Shown here: positions 16,988 through 18,959 of the stretch, one piece after another
Position numbering within the stretch: the stretch's first letter is position 1
How the letters are laid out: each line of letters starts with the position of its first letter
Assembly: GCA_963751355.1 (NCBI GenBank)
Contig: CAVVVS010000114.1
Coordinates: 1 to 18,959, forward strand
DNA: 18,959 nucleotides
Direction of reading: 5' to 3'
Origin: CAVVVS01 sp963751355
Lineage (GTDB): Bacteria; Bacteroidota; Ignavibacteria; Ignavibacteriales; Ignavibacteriaceae
The notes under the pieces: generated by a model
The model's input: only the letters and a program-made list of their open reading frames with translations
The model's database searches: none
Told to the model about the DNA's origin: nothing
Translations under genes and position numbers: made by a program

Positions 16988-17025
16988 ACTTATCCGGGAT
17001 TTCATTATAGCGATCCCGAATAAGT
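16988..17025 (-). terminator. Hairpin terminator after the beta-helix gene
   Basis: A 13-bp stem with one imperfect pair (ACTTATCCGGGAT against ATCCCGAATAAGT) and a 12-base loop, starting about 21 bases after the stop at 17046. On the minus strand it is followed by a run of seven T within about 15 bases. It is a diverged copy of the hairpin at 14751-14790, and it separates this gene from the DUF4434 gene that starts at 16941. Confidence 0.75.
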
Positions 17026-17045
17026 AACGAGCTAATTATTAAGTA

Positions 17046-18518
17046 TTACTTTAAGAGAACCATTTTCTTAGTGATTTGTTGACTTCCTTGATTTAGCATA
17101 TAAAAATAAATGCCGCTTGCAAAGTTGTCCATGTTTACATTGAATTCGTAATTACCTTTATTCTCATAAACATTATCAATGATAGTTTTAACCAATTGAC
17201 CCAAAACATTATAAATTTTTAAGCTAACATTGCCTGATTGAGCGATTGAGAACCTAATGTTAGTTGACGGGTTAAAAGGATTTGGATAGTTGTTACTAAG
17301 CGTAAATTGTGTGGGAGTAGAAGATGATTGTTGTCGAATACCAGTAACAACAGGTCCCAGAGCTTGATACTCATCCACGAAAATCCATGCACCGCCAGGG
17401 GCTATTGTACTGAACTTAACGTATCTAGTATTTACCGGACTAGGTAACGTATAATAATACTTGTGTATGCTAGACAATGTATCATTAGGTGCACTATCCC
17501 GCAGATTTTCAACTGCCGAGAATGTAACATTATCTGTTGAATAAGAGACATTTACTGCTGTTGGTAAATTAACTGCGGGTTGAGGATCAAGTAGATATTC
17601 ACCCATAAATTGCTGCACAGACATCGTTTGGCCCAGATCAATTGTTACATTCAAGGTGTCGGGACTACTAAAGCCCACCCATGCTGTATCAGCATAATAT
17701 GCTTGAGAAGCAAATTTCCCATCAGTCAATTTTTTTAAATTCGGATCCGGGTAGCCAACACTAGGAGAAGCAGAAACTGTATACGAATGCCCACTAGATA
17801 ATACAGCAAAATTATTTGGGGTTGATGCTAGAGTAAACCAGTAAGGGTCGCCATACGGTTTTCCGTCAGGAGCTGTGAGAGGTGCAGAGTATTTCAAAGC
17901 CCCAGCAGTCTGTTCAGGAAGTGGCCACGTTGGTATCCAGTTGTTACCTACCACGGCTTCTTGTTGATATCCCCAATCATCAGTTGATATTGTTCCTAAT
18001 TTAACCTCCTTAATATATTGAAGCAAACCAACTGTTGGACCACCAGCGCTATCAGTTACCGTCTGAAGAGAGGAGCCATATAGTGGATTAACATTTACCA
18101 AATTACCTGATTCAACAAAACCGGGCCAATGTGTTTTATCGCTGAACATGTTTGTAGTTCGAGCGTTCATCCAAGTGGGAGTATAAATTGAATCTACAGT
18201 AGCAGTATCATTCCATGCGGTCCAGAAGTCTGTAATTGCTTTAGGTTGGAAATAAATATTATTTTTAACTTCAATAGTTCTTGTAAGGTCGGTATTGGAA
18301 TCGACCGTATCTAAGTCTATCACAGAGCCAGTTTTAACCAGAAATAATTTGTCAGCTCCGCCAGCAGCATTTACACCATAAAAAATATTATTATCAATCT
18401 TAGCAGAAAGGACAGTAGCTATATTAAGGGCTTGTGTAAATGTGTATACTATACTGTTATGAGAAAACTCTAAATATTTCAAAGGGGCCACCTGAGCCGG
18501 GTGAGACGACATCTGCAT
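17046..18518 (-). CDS. C-terminal part of a secreted beta-helix protein with discoidin-like domain and T9SS tail
   Basis: The 490-codon frame is the 3' part of a larger gene. Residues about 10-150 are rich in the N-N-I/T-F and V-K-N-N-I pattern of right-handed parallel beta-helices (for example LSAKIDNNIFYG and TIEVKNNIYFQPKAI), and residues 150-240 form a linker with Trp-rich WNDTATVDSIY and WIPTWPLPEQ. A discoidin-like domain follows (about 242-395: HSYTVSASPSVGYPDPN, VTIDLGQTMSVQQFMGEYLL, TRYVKFSTIAPGGAWIFVDEY), then an intact T9SS tail (about 405-490, NNYPNPFNPSTNIRFSIAQ to KKMVLLK). Such proteins are often surface polysaccharide lyases or hydrolases, but no catalytic motif is visible in the part present. 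The ATG at 18518 is an internal Met, not the true start: the same protein continues upstream in a shifted frame. Confidence 0.82.
   Translation of the reverse strand: MQMSSHPAQVAPLKYLEFSHNSIVYTFTQALNIATVLSAKIDNNIFYGVNAAGGADKLFLVKTGSVIDLDTVDSNTDLTRTIEVKNNIYFQPKAITDFWTAWNDTATVDSIYTPTWMNARTTNMFSDKTHWPGFVESGNLVNVNPLYGSSLQTVTDSAGGPTVGLLQYIKEVKLGTISTDDWGYQQEAVVGNNWIPTWPLPEQTAGALKYSAPLTAPDGKPYGDPYWFTLASTPNNFAVLSSGHSYTVSASPSVGYPDPNLKKLTDGKFASQAYYADTAWVGFSSPDTLNVTIDLGQTMSVQQFMGEYLLDPQPAVNLPTAVNVSYSTDNVTFSAVENLRDSAPNDTLSSIHKYYYTLPSPVNTRYVKFSTIAPGGAWIFVDEYQALGPVVTGIRQQSSSTPTQFTLSNNYPNPFNPSTNIRFSIAQSGNVSLKIYNVLGQLVKTIIDNVYENKGNYEFNVNMDNFASGIYFYMLNQGSQQITKKMVLLK
17056..17308 (-). repeat. Near-identical T9SS-tail repeat, copy 2
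   Basis: Partner of 14826-15078 with two mismatches in 253 bases. This copy is in frame with its gene, so it is the functional reference for the broken copy. Confidence 0.93.
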
Positions 18519-18959
18519 TTAAACAGAAGAAGGTATTGTTATTCATGACAACTGTATCGGCAGCATTACTTGTCGGCCAATCAGCGGTCAAGACAATTGC
18601 AGAAAACCAATTTGATGGATAAACCCCATTTCTAAATTTGCAATTTGTAATGAAAGAGAATTTTGCATCCCAGAATAAGGTATAATTTCTCCGCGATTTT
18701 CATCGACGATAATATTATCCAAGTAGAGTTTTACATAATCCGCAGAAACCAAAAAATCTTTCCCCCAGTCCCATGAATTATTAAGTGATAATTCGAAAAT
18801 ATAAAAATTCTTAAAAATTCCTATCGGGTTTGATCCGTTCAAGACAAATAAAATGCTAGGCATTGAACCATCCTGCAGAATACCCGGTTGTATACATGGT
18901 AGTCTACCGTCAGAGCCTGGGACTCCTATAACTGTCAAATTTGATTTGACTGTTATGGG
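18519..18959 (-). pseudogene. Upstream beta-helix segment of the same gene, frame-shifted, cut by the window edge
   Basis: The frame is open from the window edge (18959) to a TGA at 18588-18590, and reads as beta-helix coils (VKLYLDNIIVDENRGEIIPY). From about 18661 the protein-like reading switches frame: NCKFRNGVYPSNWFSAIVL, then DTVVMNNNTFFCLNADV and PGSGGP, and near 18487 it returns to the first frame, continuing as LKYLEFSHN in the 17046-18518 part. One missing A at 18661-18664 (T-run on the plus strand) and one extra C at 18484-18487 would explain it. The TTG at 18938 is not a true start; the gene begins outside the window. It could be a true decaying gene or sequencing/assembly error, since both sites are homopolymers. 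Confidence 0.75.

Overview
The window looks like a chromosomal carbohydrate-use locus from a low-GC member of the Bacteroidota/Ignavibacteriota group, most likely Ignavibacteria-like. The main clue is the type IX secretion (T9SS) C-terminal sorting tail, with the phrase NYPNPFNPSTNIRF and a basic end (KKMVLLK or KKLVLIK). This is an inference from motif style, not a phylogeny. Every convincing gene is on the minus strand, so the locus reads from right to left. No tRNA, rRNA, CRISPR array, transposase or phage gene was found.

Right part (about 12837-18959): four reading blocks coding for secreted, multi-domain proteins. At the edge is the 3' part of a parallel beta-helix protein that ends in a discoidin-like domain and a T9SS tail. 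Its frame is shifted between about 18487 and 18661 by two compensating one-base changes, both in homopolymers. Next is a DUF4434-type TIM-barrel protein broken by an in-frame TAG and a frameshift ahead of its T9SS tail. Then comes an intact DUF4434 paralogue of 621 aa that has no T9SS tail. Two paralogous hairpin terminators follow the first two genes.

Left part (276-12364): a closely packed run of eight minus-strand genes, probably one operon: FucP-like MFS sugar transporter, DUF4434 protein with Fn3, discoidin and T9SS tail (713 aa), calcineurin-like metallophosphoesterase, short DUF4434-Fn3 protein, GH27 alpha-galactosidase, GRP-type sugar transporter, ribokinase, and a TIM-barrel hydrolase-like protein fused to a formylglycine-generating-enzyme-like domain. 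At the far left, past the operon end, is a decayed C-terminal fragment of an SRAP (YedK/HMCES) gene.

Working model (inference): exported DUF4434 proteins and the GH27 enzyme cut a galactose-containing glycan outside the membrane or in the periplasm, the phosphoesterase may remove phosphate groups, two transporters bring sugars in, and the sugar kinase phosphorylates one of them. No SusC/SusD pair is seen, so this differs from a classical Bacteroidetes PUL. The most interesting points are the four DUF4434 paralogues with strictly conserved acidic residues, the patchwork identity among them (gene conversion), and a near-identical T9SS tail shared by two unrelated passenger proteins.
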